Below, piece after piece: positions 62,591 through 64,000 of a DNA stretch of 64,000 bases. The stretch lies in contig NC_059079.1 in the NCBI RefSeq assembly GCF_020497125.1, forward strand, positions 16,015,553-16,079,552, in the 5' to 3' direction. Origin of the DNA: Mauremys mutica. Taxonomy: Eukaryota > Chordata > Testudines > Geoemydidae. The notes below the pieces were generated by a model. It was given only the letters and a program-made list of their open reading frames with translations, was not told where the DNA came from and did no database searches. How positions within the stretch are numbered: position 1 is the stretch's first letter; each line of letters opens with the position of its first letter. The position numbers and the translations under genes are program-made.

Positions 62591-64000
62591 AACTTCTCAG
62601 AATTTTCCTATCGATTTCTTTCCCCCCTAAAATGAGGAAGATGCAGGACTTGGCTCCAGCCCCTTTGGCACTACGATTTATAGTGTCATCCAAAGATTCA
62701 AGTAGTCACTGTGTTCTTGTTTCACAGTACTTGGCAGAAAGCTATTTAGGGGAGGACGTGGGTGAAATAGCCAGTGTAAAATAACATAAGAGTTTTCCTT
62801 CCTTGGCTAAAATGCACCAAACATGTTGAAAATATGAAATGGAAGGTACAGTACTTTAAAAGAACTCTGAAGAGAGCAGCTTTAACTGACACTTCAGACT
62901 ATGTTCTTTTATAATGTGTCTAAAGTGGTGCAAACTTTATACAACAGGTTTAAGATTTATTTTATTTTTGCATTTGTTTACTTAAGTTTATAGCAGTTGC
63001 TTTCTGGCAGTTGTGCTTCTTAGCAGATTGAAATAAAATCATAAGGGTGAATTAAAACACACTGCTGTTAGTGCTGATTAGAATTTTAGCTTAGTGTAAA
63101 TACCGGATGTAGTGTCCAACTTTTCAGGGACTTGGCATCAACTCAACAGGGATCTCCAGGCTACACAGGAGACAGTGTGTGCTTGGATGCTTTTTGAATA
63201 CTTGGATAGGTGAAACTTACTACTTCTGCTGGCATGTGAGTTAATTTTATGGCTGTGTTATACATGATACGGCCCTAAAATAGCTGTAAAAAAAGAATAA
63301 GATAATAAGGCAAAATATTATGATCTTAAAAAATTGGAAATCTGGATTTTATTTAAATCCCGGGCATTCTGGGCTAAGGGCCTGCCTGCGCGTACAATCT
63401 GTAAATATAGTACTAGTTTGGAATGTTTGAATTGTACTTATAAATATTAAAAAAATTGAAGGACGTGGCATTTTGAAAAGTCATAGATTATCATTATTTA
63501 TTTATACAGCTGCAACGGTTCTAACTTAAAATCATAGGTTGCCAGTCAGTGTTTCCTTCTATAAAATACCTGTATTCAGAAGGGCTGTGTTTATAAGCTC
63601 TCTGTTTACAGATTCCGGCTGATCCTATGTCTCTTAGTTACCCTTCCCTCCTAAATAGCTGCCCCCTTCTCAACAACCAGGGTTACCTCAGCACATTTTC
63701 ATCAGAAAACAAAGTTAATAAAAATCCCTGAGAGGCAAGTATCATCCTCCATTGCTGATGCAACAAGTCCTTGCATCAGCTAGCTAGAAGGTATTAAACT
63801 AGTAAAATAATTAGCACTTTTTGATAAGCTCAAATACCTCACCACTGTAACCATCTATTCTCTGCCAGCACTGACCTACAAGTCAATAAGCCATGTCATT
63901 TCTCCTATAGAAACTGTAAAGCACCTGAAATGCATTTTGCTCTATGGCTGATCCAGTTGGGTGAGGGAACTGATAGAGCTGCAAATGTTCCTTCAGCTAT
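62591..64000. other. No gene recognised
   Basis: AT-rich unique DNA with no confident repeat or ORF of 60 codons. Short palindromic GCATCAGC-like words occur near 63757-63780. Confidence 0.4.

Noticed and set aside
1..64000. Bacterial or viral origin, CRISPR arrays, operons, tRNA or rRNA genes
   Set aside because: Vertebrate SINE/LINE/MITE content, intron-like AT-rich DNA and absence of long ORFs exclude a prokaryotic reading. No array of regularly spaced direct repeats and no cloverleaf with intact boxes was seen apart from the SINE head.

Overview
The window is non-coding-dominated vertebrate nuclear DNA, most likely from a turtle, probably a cryptodire. The grounds are repeats: a tRNA-headed SINE carrying a CR1-type 3' tail at about 3525-3702 (the layout described for the tortoise Pol III/SINE, Cry I), several CR1 LINE 3' ends and remnants, many MIR-like CORE-SINE relics, hAT- and Tigger-like miniature DNA transposons of kinds I associate with turtle and crocodilian genomes, and a large set of quasi-palindromic dispersed repeats centred on CCATTGACTTCAATGG-like cores. 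The species call comes from recalled repeat families, not from a search. There is no bacterial gene density, no operon, no CRISPR array, and no rRNA or tRNA gene that I can recognise.

No complete protein gene can be supported. The longest ATG-to-stop ORF is 143 codons (27749-28180, +) and matches nothing I know. Four spots deserve weight as possible coding sequence: a minus-strand block with a good splice acceptor at 208-435; a 75-nt plus-strand block with acceptor and donor at 1343-1417; a stop-to-stop minus frame at 7793-7993; and a 79-codon minus ORF with one hydrophobic stretch right behind an acceptor at 38620-38859. The rest reads as intron or intergenic DNA.

Layout. 1-3.2 kb: possible exons, an old MIR and a GC-richer patch. 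3.2-4.3 kb: a hAT-like MITE, the tortoise-type SINE, two MIRs, and a fold-back insertion with a perfect 12-bp target-site duplication. 5.6-9.9 kb: fold-back repeats, a minus-strand CR1 3' end, a MIR, and a hAT-like MITE made of three successive hairpins. 10.9-11.9 kb: a 90-bp direct duplication and a 91-nt RNA-type hairpin. 13.7-15.1 kb: a long, ancient CR1/L3-like copy. 15.6-19 kb: mostly repeat-free DNA with enhancer-like stretches. 19.9-31.6 kb: MIR composites, a CTGGGGGA-ended element of about 1 kb, a non-LTR retrotransposon tail, and two CTCF-like sites. 31.6-46 kb: AT-rich DNA with many fold-back repeats, a hAT-like MITE and a Tigger-like MITE. 46-52 kb: mostly unique AT-rich DNA. 52-60 kb: a tandem duplication, another Tigger-like MITE, a 953-bp hAT-like element and a second fold-back insertion with target-site duplication. 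60-64 kb: conserved-looking AT-rich DNA, a 38-bp insertion with a perfect 12-bp duplication, and a three-copy YY1-like cluster.

The most unusual signal is a family of insertions headed by TAGCCRTGTTRGTCY. Two of five copies are fold-backs, three have direct target-site repeats of 12-14 bp, and none has an evident poly(A) tail. The second notable signal is the abundance (about 40 pieces) of short quasi-palindromic repeats. All coordinates were read by eye, so repeat edges are approximate unless an exact duplication is stated.
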